Source of the DNA: Roseospira marina
GTDB taxonomy: Bacteria; Pseudomonadota; Alphaproteobacteria; Rhodospirillales; Rhodospirillaceae
Direction of reading: 5' to 3'
Assembly: GCF_014197855.1 (NCBI RefSeq)
Contig: NZ_JACIGJ010000015.1
Location: 32,413 to 96,412 of the forward strand
Length of the DNA: 64,000 nt
Both the position numbers and the translations under genes were made by a program. This document shows, piece after piece, positions 32,532-41,367 of the stretch. The first letter of the stretch is position 1. The number at the start of each line of letters is the position of its first letter. Under the pieces are notes generated by a model. It had not been told where the DNA came from. It did no database searches and saw only the letters and a list, made by a program, of their open reading frames with translations.

Positions 32532-33596
32532 TTACGCGGCGGGCTCTTCCCAGCCGCCCTCTTTACCTTCAGGAACTTCCACGACCGGATCGTCCACCTC
32601 CGGCAACATGGCGACCAACTCGTCGTAGCGGCCCTCACGCTCGATCAACTCAACAACCTGTGAGCGATACAGGTTTTTCCCGTCCCACTGGATGCGCGAG
32701 CCGGACGCTTCGATCAGCTTGTTGCTGGCCATGAAGTCGAGCAGCGAACCCACCGTGTCGAACTTGCCGGAGCCGTCCGACTGGAACATGAAACGCCAGG
32801 CGGCGGTCTGAAACGGGCGCGTGATCTTGTTCTTCACAGCCTTGGCGCCGATCTCCTGGCCCAACACGTCGTCGCCGCCTTTGGACTTGATCTTGCGCGC
32901 GCCAAGCTGGATACGAATCGAGGCATGAAACTTCGGCGCGTCACCGCCTGGCGTCGTGGTCGGATCGCCGTAGACGACGCCAGGCTTGGTTCGCATCTGA
33001 TTGAGGAACAGCGCGGTGATGCCCAGTTCGTCGCAGAACTGATCGAAGGCCGGAAACACCGCCGACGTCGCCCGCGCGAGCGCCGTGTTGTCGTGCATCC
33101 CGTAGCCGCTAACGGACTTCTCCATCTTCGACTTCGGAACCATCGTGGCCAAACTGTCGAAGGTCCAGAAGATCGGCGCGTCCGGGTCGATCAGCCTTTT
33201 CTCGCGCACGCGCTCCGCGACGGCGATGCACAGACTGATACTGTCCTCGAACGTGCGCGGCTTCTTGTAGATCCAGGAGCCAGGCGTCGTGTTGAGCCCC
33301 AAGGCGCGCGCCAGTCGATCCGCAAACGAACGTTCGTGATCGGAGAAACCAGCGATGCCGCCGAACCGCTGCGCACTGATCGACGCCATCGTCGCGATGG
33401 CTGTCTTGCCGGACGAGGGCGGTCCAAACATCTCGATGATGCGTCCACGCGGGAAGCCGCCGTCGTAGCGTCCGGACAAAACCCGGTTCAGCGGCGGGAA
33501 TCCCGTGTCGATGAAGGAGCGAACCTCGGCCGGCGCGTCGTTGCCGCCGATGAACGTCTCCATCTCCTTGGCCAAATCTGTCATGCTCATGCCCAT
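32532..33596 (-). CDS. RecA/UvsX-like recombinase
   Basis: 354 residues. Walker A GPPSSGKTA near residue 58-66, the LSGRYDGGFPRGRIIEMFG segment that precedes it in RecA/UvsX proteins, Walker B IFWTFDSLAT near 142, and LFLNQMRTKPGVVYGDPTTTPGG near 195, matching the NQxR loop 1/2 region. It catalyses strand exchange on SSB-coated DNA. The C-terminus is acidic. It is coupled to 33597-33980. Confidence 0.88.
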   Translation of the reverse strand: MGMSMTDLAKEMETFIGGNDAPAEVRSFIDTGFPPLNRVLSGRYDGGFPRGRIIEMFGPPSSGKTAIATMASISAQRFGGIAGFSDHERSFADRLARALGLNTTPGSWIYKKPRTFEDSISLCIAVAERVREKRLIDPDAPIFWTFDSLATMVPKSKMEKSVSGYGMHDNTALARATSAVFPAFDQFCDELGITALFLNQMRTKPGVVYGDPTTTPGGDAPKFHASIRIQLGARKIKSKGGDDVLGQEIGAKAVKNKITRPFQTAAWRFMFQSDGSGKFDTVGSLLDFMASNKLIEASGSRIQWDGKNLYRSQVVELIEREGRYDELVAMLPEVDDPVVEVPEGKEGGWEEPAA

Positions 33597-33980
33597 TCAA
33601 TCCTCTTCGATGAAGCTCACGCCGTCGTTGTCGACCGGCCGCGCGGTTCCTACCAGTCGACCGCCTTTCGACAACATCGAAGCACGCTGAACCGGGACCG
33701 CAGATGCCTGTGATTCCGCCATGGGCTTTGGTTCAGCCAGACAATCCAGCGAGGCGTCGTTCGCGCGGAAGACATCCTTGACGCGCGACGTGCCGGCGAC
33801 AAACATCCGGGTCTCCACGTCGCCCATGCGCTCGCGCAGGAAGAACACCGCGCGCCGCACGCTGTCCTCGCCCAACGTCGCAGCGTGACGCTCGCTGTGC
33901 TCGGCCAGGCGGTCGAGGCTGGAGGCGAGCGTGTTGACCAACTCTTCCAGCCGACCTGTTGGGTCGATTTGCTTAGTCAT
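33597..33980 (-). CDS. Hypothetical protein, 127 aa
   Basis: Opens MTKQIDPTGRLEELVNTL; helical N-terminal half, loop-rich C-terminus ending SFIEED. It lies between the 5'-3' exonuclease and the recombinase with overlaps at both ends. Unrecognised. Confidence 0.65.
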   Translation of the reverse strand: MTKQIDPTGRLEELVNTLASSLDRLAEHSERHAATLGEDSVRRAVFFLRERMGDVETRMFVAGTSRVKDVFRANDASLDCLAEPKPMAESQASAVPVQRASMLSKGGRLVGTARPVDNDGVSFIEED

Positions 33981-34930
33981 GCCGCCTCCTTCTGCGCGTT
34001 TTCGAACGGCTCCAAAAAGCCGTCGAGATCCTTTAGAATGGATTGGAAAGCAAAGGCGCCGCAGAACTCCGTGAACGCATCGCGATCCGGCGCGCCCTTG
34101 ATGACGCGCAGTCCAACGATGCTCGGCCGCGCCGATGTGCGCAGGTCAACCAAGGTTTTGTTGCGCTCGAAGATGCTCTGGCCCGGCAGCGTCTCATCGG
34201 CGAAGTCGCGGAACGCCTTCGGCAACTTCTCGTCCTTGAGCGAGCCGTCCATCCAGGCGTTGAGAAAGCCACCAACAGATCCGAACCGCTCCAGCAGATC
34301 GCGCGCCTTCTTGGCGCCGATGCCGCCGACGCCGGAACCGGGACCGAGATCGCCCGGCTCACCAATGAGGCATTTTTCTTCGACGAACTGGCGCGTGTTG
34401 ACGAGGCCGGTGTGTTCGTTGAACGTACCGGCCGTGATTATCTTGCCGCGAATGGGGTCGAACCACGCGACCTTGTTGCCGACGAGTTGGAGCCAATCCT
34501 TGTCGCCGGAGATCAGCAGAATGCGCTTGCCCTGTTTGCGATAGCGGTCGGTCAGGATGGCAGCCAGATCGTCCGCCTCCATGTTCGCCGCAATCACCTG
34601 GTCCACGCCCATCAGGCTAAGACCGCGCATGATGTCCTTCTTCTGCGCCTTGTAGCTGTCGCGAGCGGCGCGCTGCGCCTTCTCGTGCGCGGTCACGGCC
34701 GGCTTGCTGCGATGCGCCTTGTACTCAGGATAGACCGTGTGGCGCCAACCCTTGCCGTCCCACAGGACGATCAGGCGCCGCGTGGCGCCGTACTGTGCGG
34801 CGAACTGCCGCACCGATCGGATGACGCCGAAGATCGCCGTCGTATCGCTGCCGCCGGCCGACAGCTTGTGCGACGTTTGTGCCGCGAACCCGATCGAATT
34901 GCCGTCGATCAGGACATACCCGTCCGACAT
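33977..34930 (-). CDS. 5'-3' exonuclease (FEN/PIN-like)
   Basis: 317 residues from MSDGYVLIDGNSIGF. Acidic metal-binding motifs: LIDGNS near 7, MEADDLAAIL near 125, LISGDKDWLQL near 146; a helix-hairpin-helix follows (GSGVGGIGAKKARDLLERFG near 200). This is the architecture of T4 RNase H and the DNA polymerase I 5'-nuclease, which removes RNA primers and flaps. The start excludes an upstream extension lacking a ribosome-binding site. Confidence 0.88.
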   Translation of the reverse strand: MSDGYVLIDGNSIGFAAQTSHKLSAGGSDTTAIFGVIRSVRQFAAQYGATRRLIVLWDGKGWRHTVYPEYKAHRSKPAVTAHEKAQRAARDSYKAQKKDIMRGLSLMGVDQVIAANMEADDLAAILTDRYRKQGKRILLISGDKDWLQLVGNKVAWFDPIRGKIITAGTFNEHTGLVNTRQFVEEKCLIGEPGDLGPGSGVGGIGAKKARDLLERFGSVGGFLNAWMDGSLKDEKLPKAFRDFADETLPGQSIFERNKTLVDLRTSARPSIVGLRVIKGAPDRDAFTEFCGAFAFQSILKDLDGFLEPFENAQKEAA

Positions 34931-34952
34931 GATACCCTCCATACTGCGGAGA

Positions 34953-34991
34953 CAAAGAGGACGGCATCGCTGAGCAACACCGTCCTCTTTG
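34953..34991 (-). terminator. Hairpin after the SSB gene
   Basis: A 12-base-pair stem (CAAAGAGGACGG and complement) with a 15-base loop, ten bases past the stop at 35001. The stem ends in CTTTG with no longer T-run. Confidence 0.6.
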
Positions 34992-35000
34992 CGTCGAAGG

Positions 35001-35906
35001 TTAGTCGTCGAGAGCGGCGAGAATGTCTGCCATGTCGTCGTCCATGTCGAACGGCGCGTCATCGGTATCTTCGGGCGGAGTGGCCTTCGGAGTGGCCTTC
35101 GGCGTGGCCTTCGGCGTACCCGCGCCCTTCGGAGCCGGTGCCGGTGCCGGTTCGTCGACCTCGATGTCGCCCTCGGCGTCGACGATCTTGCCCGGGCCGG
35201 TCAGCATGGTCTTGCTGGCATAGCCCACGACCGGCACGCCAGACATCTCCTGGATCGCATTGAGCGCCTTGGTCTCCTTGTTGAAGAACTCGTTCTTCAC
35301 CAGCTCGCCCAGGTCGACCACCTTATCCATGACGCCCTTCGGCACCGGCGTTGACTTGCGCGAGGCCATGACGGTGTACTTGGTGTCGAGGCCCTTGCCG
35401 GTGCGTTCAATCACCAGGTCGATGCCGTTCTCCAGATCGGTGCTGTCGAAGCCGTCTTCGTCCGCGTACTCCTCCATCATGGAAGCGATGGCAGAGAAGG
35501 TGGTGGAAGTCAGACTGAGAACGACCGGATCGTCGGAGGCGTCGGCGCCGTCACGAATGAGCGCGTTGACCAGGACCTCCTTGCGCGCCTTGCACTCCTT
35601 CAGGACCGCAACCTGATCGTCGTCGGACGTCGCGGTCAGAGCCCGATCGAGCGCGACGCAGACCGGACACGGCGTCTCGTAGGTGTGGTCGTGACAGCCG
35701 GTGACGGCGAGGGGCTTGCCGTCCTTCTCGGCCTTGACCCAATGGAGGCCAAGGTCGTGCCAGAAGGGCTTTTCGGGATTGGGGTTCGGAAGGATGCGAA
35801 CCTTCGTCTTGCCTTCCTTGATCTTCTTGGTCGGCGTGTAGCCGCCGCGCTGATGTTTCTGCTTGGCAGCCTTCATGCGCTCAAGAAGTGCGGGACTCAT
35901 AGCCAT
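35001..35906 (-). CDS. gp32-like single-stranded DNA-binding protein
   Basis: 301 residues. The core region KVRILPNPNPEKPFWHDLGLHWV, then TGCHDHTYETPCPVC (zinc ligands near residues 71-84) follows T4 gp32-type SSBs. A Pro/Ala linker with repeated PKAT units near 263 leads to an acidic tail (DMDDDMADILAALDD) that in such proteins recruits partners. Promoter GCGCTATAATAG (minus strand, near 35975) lies upstream. Confidence 0.83.
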   Translation of the reverse strand: MAMSPALLERMKAAKQKHQRGGYTPTKKIKEGKTKVRILPNPNPEKPFWHDLGLHWVKAEKDGKPLAVTGCHDHTYETPCPVCVALDRALTATSDDDQVAVLKECKARKEVLVNALIRDGADASDDPVVLSLTSTTFSAIASMMEEYADEDGFDSTDLENGIDLVIERTGKGLDTKYTVMASRKSTPVPKGVMDKVVDLGELVKNEFFNKETKALNAIQEMSGVPVVGYASKTMLTGPGKIVDAEGDIEVDEPAPAPAPKGAGTPKATPKATPKATPPEDTDDAPFDMDDDMADILAALDD

Positions 35907-35971
35907 GTATCTGTTTTCCTTGACTGCTCGGGACTGTGCCCATCTGTCGATCTGCCTGACGTATCAGACGA

Positions 35972-35984
35972 CACTATTATAGCG
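35972..35984 (-). promoter_or_regulatory. Promoter -10 upstream of SSB
   Basis: On the minus strand GCGCTATAATAG, with a consensus TATAAT, about 65 bases upstream of the SSB start. Upstream are GCGAA-type repeats (35985-36027) and no operator-like site, so SSB may be expressed differently from its neighbours. Confidence 0.6.
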
Positions 35985-36032
35985 CATTCGCGTTTGCGTT
36001 TTTTCGCTAATTCGCGATTGCGCTAATTTCTC

Positions 36033-36203
36033 CTACTTGGTCTTGGTTCGAACGACACGGAGCGCGGCGAGCGGGCCAAGAGTGAAGATCGTCACCACGC
36101 CGTCTTCGCCCATGACCGTTTTGAAGCCGATGTACGCCACCGGCTCGCCGCTCAAGACCCAAGGTGACGCGCCAGCCAGACGTGCGACCAGCGAATGCTC
36201 CAC
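36033..36203 (-). CDS. Hypothetical protein, about 56 aa, start uncertain
   Basis: The frame VARLAGASPWVLSGEP, then IGFKTVMGEDGVVTIF, has clear coding character. The only start after the upstream stop is GTG at 36203, 13 bases downstream of it and without an obvious ribosome-binding site. Unrecognised. Confidence 0.5.
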   Translation of the reverse strand: MEHSLVARLAGASPWVLSGEPVAYIGFKTVMGEDGVVTIFTLGPLAALRVVRTKTK

Positions 36204-36216
36204 CAGATCGAACGCA

Positions 36217-36759
36217 TCACGCCGCTTCCTGGCCCGACGTGCCGGCGGCCCCGCGCAGTTTTCCAGGCAGCCGGTCGCGCACCGCCTTCTCCTCGGCTGC
36301 ACGGGCCTCGCCCATTGCGACCCGGATTTCACCCTGCATCTCGGTGCGAGCCTGGGCTCCGAGCTGAACGAGCATGTCGCGCCGGTGCCGCAGGCTCTCA
36401 ACGGCGACGTCGGCGAGGCTTTCTTGAAGCCGCGCCTCGCTCAGCATCTTGGCGAGCTGGACCATCTTCGGATGCGCGGTGATCTGCGCCGTGATGGCGC
36501 TTTCGGTAATCTTGCGCCCCTCGTCGGACGCCTGCTCACGGACCTCCTTGTCGATCTGCGCTTCGGCGAGCTTCTGGAGCTGCTTGACGCGGTCGACCTG
36601 ATGCGCGGCGCGCCCGGCCTGCACGCCGTAGTGCACCAGCAAGCTGCTCTGTTCCAAAAACGCATTATTCAGATCAGTGCCATTGATCTGAACGTCCTTG
36701 TTGATCTGCTCGGGATCAACGTAAGACTTTACAGCCGCACCTTTTTTCTCATCCGACAC
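36217..36759 (-). CDS. Possible UvsY-like recombination mediator
   Basis: 180 residues with GTG start (GAGGAG seven bases upstream). The pattern INKDVQINGTDLNNAFLEQS near residue 19, then a long helical region with Lys/Glu heptads, parallels T4 UvsY (KDVFIDSTKLQYEA and following helix), though overall identity looks low. The neighbourhood of SSB, recombinase and polymerase fits. The C-terminal 40 residues are Ala/Arg-rich. Confidence 0.45.
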   Translation of the reverse strand: MSDEKKGAAVKSYVDPEQINKDVQINGTDLNNAFLEQSSLLVHYGVQAGRAAHQVDRVKQLQKLAEAQIDKEVREQASDEGRKITESAITAQITAHPKMVQLAKMLSEARLQESLADVAVESLRHRRDMLVQLGAQARTEMQGEIRVAMGEARAAEEKAVRDRLPGKLRGAAGTSGQEAA

Positions 36760-36819
36760 GATGTATCTCCTCGTGTGTGTTTGACAGTTTCAATATAGCG
36801 CATTTGCGATGGGATTACA

Positions 36820-36831
36820 GTCAAATCTGAT
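36820..36831. promoter_or_regulatory. Operator-like site plus promoter
   Basis: GTCAAATCTGAT, just after the stop of the polymerase gene, with a minus-strand TGCGCTATATTG (-10 near 36793-36798) downstream driving 36217-36759. The TTGACT inside the site is a candidate -35, although the spacing (about 21) is long. Confidence 0.65.
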
Positions 36832-36837
36832 TTACCT

Positions 36838-39800
36838 TCACAGAATTTCTGAAACCTGCGCGAACAGGGTGTCCAAAACCTCCTGTTTGGACGGATCGAA
36901 CCAGATTTGACCGGGGTTGAAACCGACGATGATATTGGTGTCGGTTTTCTTGTCGTAGACGACCTTGCCCGCGTGATCGACAACCGCGCCCTTGATGTCG
37001 GGCACGAAGCGTCGAACGACGGCGTTGCCCAACAGCAAGATCACCGGCGGCTTTAGGATCGCGATCTCTTGAGCCAGGATCGGCCAGAACGTCTCGATGT
37101 TCTCATGTGGAATGGTCGACCCCGTCTTCGGGCGCTTGAGAAGCCCCGTCCAATAGGCGTCGTTGCGCGCCAAGCCCGCCTCCGCGAGTGCCGTTGCTAT
37201 CGACGTGAAACTTTCCGAGTGCGCGAAGGATCCGACGCGCTCCTCGCCGCTCGTCGGCGCGTCGGTGATGACCATGAACCGCGCGTCACGCCCGAGGTAC
37301 GGCTTGACCAGGCCCAACCCCTCGTCCTGATACATCTTGACGAGACGACCGAGTTGACGGCGGCCGTCGGTGTCGACCGTCATCTCGCGCCGGATCGGCA
37401 CGATGGCGTTGACCAGCCCCGGCATCAGCTCTTTCTGCCGTGCAATGCGGTCAGGATGGCGCGCCGCTAGGCTGCCCGGCACGATGTCGGCGAACGCACC
37501 CACATCCTCCAGTAACGTGCGGTGCTTGATGTTGCACTTGCGCCGCTCGACACGCTCGATCAGATCCTCGACCGAGGTGAACGGACCTGCGGCGCGCGCC
37601 TCCAGAATGGCGTTCGTCGTATTGTCCGAGATGCCCTTGATCCGATTGAACGGGATTAGCAGCGTCGTGTCGGTCAGGATCTCGAATTTGCCGGACGACT
37701 GGTTGATGTTCGGCGGCAGCACCTCAATGCCCAGCCGCTCCGCCTCGCCCAGCAGTGCCGGCAGCTTGTCCTCCTTCATCAACGACAAACAGGCTGCGAT
37801 AAACTCAATGGGATAGTTCACCTTCAGCCACATCGACTGATAGGAGATCAGCGTGTACTCGACCGAGTGGCTGCGGTTGAAACCGTAGCCGGCGAACGCC
37901 GCGATCTTGTCGAACAGGGCTCCGGCGTGCGTCTCATCGAAGGTGCCTTGCGCATCGCAGCCCTCGACGAATTTGTCGCGATACTCCGCCATCAGCTTGG
38001 GGTCTTTTTTACCCATTGCCTTGCGGAGCTTGTCGGCTTCGGCCATCGAGAAGCCAGCCAGGTCCCGGCTGATCTGCATGACCTGCTCCTGATAGACCAT
38101 CACGCCGTAGGTCTTGTTCAGGGCGTCGGCCATCTTCGGATGCTCGTACAGGACATCCTCCGTGCCCGCCTTGCGGTTCACGTAGCTGTCCATCATGCCC
38201 GAATCCATCGGACCGGGTCGGTACAGGGCGGTCGCGGCCACGCAATCCTCGAAGGTGATGCCTTCCGCGCCCAGGCTCTTGAGCAGACGGCGCATACCGC
38301 CGCTTTCGAACTGAAACACGCCGACCGTACGACCTTCGGCGAACGCCTGAAGCACCGCCTCGTCATCGAGCGGGATGGCCATCAGATTGATGCGCTTGCC
38401 GTGACGCTCACGAATATAGTCGAGCGCCCGTGCGACGACATCGAGGGTTTCGAGACCCAAGATGTCCATCTTGACCAGGCCCTGATCCTCAACGATGCGC
38501 TTGTCCCAATTGACCGTCGCCTCGCCCGATCGTCTCTCCACGACCGCGCGCTCCGTCAGATCGCAGCCGGCAACCACGACGCCCGCGGCATGGCGACCGA
38601 GATTGCGCATCACGCCTTCGAGCGACGTGGCGACCGTCCAGACGTCGGCATTCGCGTCACGAAACGCCGCGATCTCGCCAACCTGGTCTGCGGCCTCCGT
38701 GAGACCGATCGGTTGACCATGCTCCTTCGGCACCAGCTTCGAGCAGGCATAGTCCCGCTCGCTCAGCCCGCAGATGCGCCCCACGTCGCGAAGCGCCGAG
38801 GCTCCCTTGAGCTGGCCGTAGTTGCTGATGCCGGCGACGCGATCGGTGCCGTACTTGTCGGCGAGATACTGGATGACCTCGTGCCGTCGCGCCGACATAA
38901 AGTCGAGGTCGGCGTCGGGCAGATCGCTACGTTCCGGGTTGATGAACCGTTCGAACAGCAAGTCGAAGCGGATCGGGTCGCAGTCGGTGATGCCCATCAG
39001 ATAGGCGATCAAGGAGCCGCCGACCGATCCGCGTCCAGGCCCCACGCGGATCCCGCTGTCCTTGGCCCAGCGCACCAGATCCTGCACGAGCAGGAAGTAG
39101 CCGCAGAATCCGAGATCGCGCAGGACTCGAAACTCATAGGCCAGACGGGGCTTATAGAGCCGCTCCAGCGCCTCCGCGTCCGGCCGGTGTCCAAACACCG
39201 GCCGACCAAACCTCTCGCTCCAGCCGGCCTTGCAGGCGGCCAGAACGGCCTTCGGTTCATCCTCGACTAGTTTGGGCAAGCTGACAGGCGACTTCGCCCA
39301 GCGATACGTGACCCGCTCGACCAGATGCGCCGTGTTGCGCAGCCCCTCCGTCCAAGTGCTTACGGGCACCTCCCCCTCATATCGCTCGCGCAGTCGCTTG
39401 ATGGTGCGGGCCGTTTCACGGCCCAGCTCAATGTCCGTCAGCGCGTACAGCCCGCGCTCGACGTTGGACCAGTGCCAGACGTCCGTGATCTGTGTGCGCC
39501 GGAGAATGCCTTGATGGACCTCCTGGACATCGGCGCCGTCTTTCGGATACAGCACGGGCCGCGCGACCAGCGTCGGTGCGCCCAGCTCCTTCGCCAGCGC
39601 AAGCGCGCGCATGTTCATGGCGTCGTAGTACGGCAGGTCGATCGGCGTGAGTTGCAGGTAGACGTTTTCGACGCTCAGCGCGTCGATCATGTCGCGCAGT
39701 ATCTCAGCAGCGTTCTCATGACCCACGACGCTGTAGACGTCGCTTGTGACGATTGCGACGTCATCCATTGTCACGCTTGAAAGCGCGCCGATCACGTCAG

Positions 39801-40188
39801 AGACGAGCAGCTTGGCGGTCTCGTAGAAATGCTCCGCGTCGTTGGCCTTGGTCAGCAGCCGATACAGCGCCGTCAGACCTGCCGCCGACAGCACATGCCA
39901 TGTGATCCAATATTCCGGCGGCGCCTTCGTCTTGTTCTCGCCGCGCACCCGGCGCCAGGTGATGTCGTCGACCAGGCGCAGCCGACAGCCGATGATCGGC
40001 GTGATGCTCTCTTTGGTGCAGCGATTGGACACGTCGATCATGCCCGAGATCGACATAGTGTCGATCAAGCCAATGGCCGTGGCACCGACGCGCTTCGCCT
40101 CGTCGAGCACCGCCTCAGTCGTGAGAGTGCTTTCGCCCAGCGAGAAGTGCGACCGCGTGGCGAGCATCGAATGGACTGTTGCGCTCAT
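36838..40188 (-). CDS. dnaE: DnaE-type DNA polymerase with C-terminal UDG-like domain
   Basis: 1116 residues. A PHP domain (1-250) has most metal-binding His replaced. The family C palm has GPGRGSVGGS at 383-392, the catalytic PDADLDF at 424-430 and KMDILGLE at 573-580 (third Asp D575), then MVYQEQVMQIS and GYGFNRSHSVEY near 696 and 768. A helix-hairpin-helix follows (IPFNRIKGISDNT near 845). Where OB and tau-binding domains are expected, residues 961-1116 look like a family 4-type uracil-DNA glycosylase (GLARNDAYWTGLLKRP, LKPPVILLLGNAVVRRF, VGFNPGQIW). Probably the replicative polymerase. Confidence 0.88.
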   Translation of the reverse strand: MSATVHSMLATRSHFSLGESTLTTEAVLDEAKRVGATAIGLIDTMSISGMIDVSNRCTKESITPIIGCRLRLVDDITWRRVRGENKTKAPPEYWITWHVLSAAGLTALYRLLTKANDAEHFYETAKLLVSDVIGALSSVTMDDVAIVTSDVYSVVGHENAAEILRDMIDALSVENVYLQLTPIDLPYYDAMNMRALALAKELGAPTLVARPVLYPKDGADVQEVHQGILRRTQITDVWHWSNVERGLYALTDIELGRETARTIKRLRERYEGEVPVSTWTEGLRNTAHLVERVTYRWAKSPVSLPKLVEDEPKAVLAACKAGWSERFGRPVFGHRPDAEALERLYKPRLAYEFRVLRDLGFCGYFLLVQDLVRWAKDSGIRVGPGRGSVGGSLIAYLMGITDCDPIRFDLLFERFINPERSDLPDADLDFMSARRHEVIQYLADKYGTDRVAGISNYGQLKGASALRDVGRICGLSERDYACSKLVPKEHGQPIGLTEAADQVGEIAAFRDANADVWTVATSLEGVMRNLGRHAAGVVVAGCDLTERAVVERRSGEATVNWDKRIVEDQGLVKMDILGLETLDVVARALDYIRERHGKRINLMAIPLDDEAVLQAFAEGRTVGVFQFESGGMRRLLKSLGAEGITFEDCVAATALYRPGPMDSGMMDSYVNRKAGTEDVLYEHPKMADALNKTYGVMVYQEQVMQISRDLAGFSMAEADKLRKAMGKKDPKLMAEYRDKFVEGCDAQGTFDETHAGALFDKIAAFAGYGFNRSHSVEYTLISYQSMWLKVNYPIEFIAACLSLMKEDKLPALLGEAERLGIEVLPPNINQSSGKFEILTDTTLLIPFNRIKGISDNTTNAILEARAAGPFTSVEDLIERVERRKCNIKHRTLLEDVGAFADIVPGSLAARHPDRIARQKELMPGLVNAIVPIRREMTVDTDGRRQLGRLVKMYQDEGLGLVKPYLGRDARFMVITDAPTSGEERVGSFAHSESFTSIATALAEAGLARNDAYWTGLLKRPKTGSTIPHENIETFWPILAQEIAILKPPVILLLGNAVVRRFVPDIKGAVVDHAGKVVYDKKTDTNIIVGFNPGQIWFDPSKQEVLDTLFAQVSEIL

Positions 40189-40715
40189 TTATCAAACGTC
40201 CTCACCAGCCGACCATTGCGTACCTCGGCCACGCCAAGCGCCGGCATCAGGTGAAAGGTCTGTGTGACATGGGCACGCGCCGTCTTCTCCGACCAGTCGA
40301 GCTTGGTCTGAAGGCAGGTGCGCAGCGTGTCGCGATCAAAGCCGCCGTCCAGGCGCATCAGCAGATGCGCCGCGATCTTCAAGGAGTTGCGGCTGAAGGG
40401 GTTCCGACCAGCGCGCAACTCGCCGCCGACGTCGACACCCTTCTCGGCGATCCGATCAACGATCGCCTGAACCTTGCGGGGCAGGGCCGGCATCAGCGCG
40501 CGCGATCCGCTCGGCTCTTCCACCTTCCGCTTCGGCCGCTTGGCCCCGACACCCGGCAGATCAGCAATACCCAGGCGCTCGTACAGCACCTTGCGATGCT
40601 TGGCCGACAGCGGCCCACATGCCTCAGCGAACGGACACGAGGCGCATTCGGGCGCACGCGCATCGAACGCCACGACGCTGCCGTAACAGCCTGGTCTAAG
40701 GGAGCTGTCTACCAT
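40185..40715 (-). CDS. Hypothetical Cys-cluster protein
   Basis: About 176 residues. The N-terminus holds four Cys in ECASCPFAEACGP and GCYG, a pattern seen in iron-sulfur or zinc proteins; the C-terminal half is helical and basic (FSRNSLKIAAHLLMRLDGGFDRD). Two adjacent ATGs (40718, 40715) both lie inside the operator 40714-40725, so the message may have almost no leader. The 3' end overlaps the polymerase start. Confidence 0.62.
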   Translation of the reverse strand: MVDSSLRPGCYGSVVAFDARAPECASCPFAEACGPLSAKHRKVLYERLGIADLPGVGAKRPKRKVEEPSGSRALMPALPRKVQAIVDRIAEKGVDVGGELRAGRNPFSRNSLKIAAHLLMRLDGGFDRDTLRTCLQTKLDWSEKTARAHVTQTFHLMPALGVAEVRNGRLVRTFDK

Positions 40716-40725
40716 CATTTCTGAT
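40714..40725. promoter_or_regulatory. Operator-like site overlapping a start codon
   Basis: ATCATTTCTGAT with flank TTACC. It overlaps the ATG of 40185-40715 and abuts the TAA of 40726-41367. Confidence 0.65.
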
Positions 40726-41367
40726 TTACCTACTTTTCCAAGACTCAAGTTCCCTGTAGACGGTGCGCCGGGTCATGCGATCCAGGCCCATCACGTCTGC
40801 AACAAAGGCCGTGGTGACACGCGTGGTGGTGCTGCCGCGGCCGCCGCGAACCTTCCGCTCGCGCGCCCACGCCATGCGGTCTTGCAGCGCCTGGATCTCG
40901 GCGTACAGCTCGGGCGGCGGGCTCTCCAGCAGCTCCAAAAAGCGTCGCGCCAAAGGTGAGAGTTTCGCCAACACGCGCGATCGGCGCTCGCTCAGACGGA
41001 CATTTTCCTCGGCCGACACGACGCTCGTGTCTTCCACGACCTCGTGCAACGAGGCGTCGTCCGTGAGCTGATCGTCCAGGCTCAAACCAAAAATTTTGAC
41101 GTCCGTCTGTTCCATCTGTCGGCACCACTGATTCATGTGGCGCATGGCACCGCGCCAAAAGTAGGCACCGAACGGAACCTTAGAGGTCGGATCGTAGCTG
41201 TCGCGCGCCCTCGTCCAGGCGATCCAAATCTCCTGACGAATGTCGGCGCTCTCGACGAGGCGCGCGCCCGCAGCGGTCATCCGCCGCGAGACGCGCCAGG
41301 CGAGCGTGTTCACAAGATGTTCGACAGCCTTTGGGTCCAGCGGATCCTCGGTGATCTTAGCCTTCAT
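40726..41367 (-). CDS. Sigma-factor-like protein
   Basis: 213 residues. DIRQEIWIAWTRARDSYDP near residue 43, then VPFGAYFWRGAMRHMNQWCRQ, resembles sigma region 2 (core binding and -10 recognition). The C-terminus (FVADVMGLDRMTRRTVYRELESW) looks like a helix-turn-helix in the position of region 4. It may be a phage sigma redirecting host RNA polymerase, as T4 gp55 does. The ATG overlaps the stop of the CobS-like gene. Confidence 0.6.
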   Translation of the reverse strand: MKAKITEDPLDPKAVEHLVNTLAWRVSRRMTAAGARLVESADIRQEIWIAWTRARDSYDPTSKVPFGAYFWRGAMRHMNQWCRQMEQTDVKIFGLSLDDQLTDDASLHEVVEDTSVVSAEENVRLSERRSRVLAKLSPLARRFLELLESPPPELYAEIQALQDRMAWARERKVRGGRGSTTTRVTTAFVADVMGLDRMTRRTVYRELESWKSR

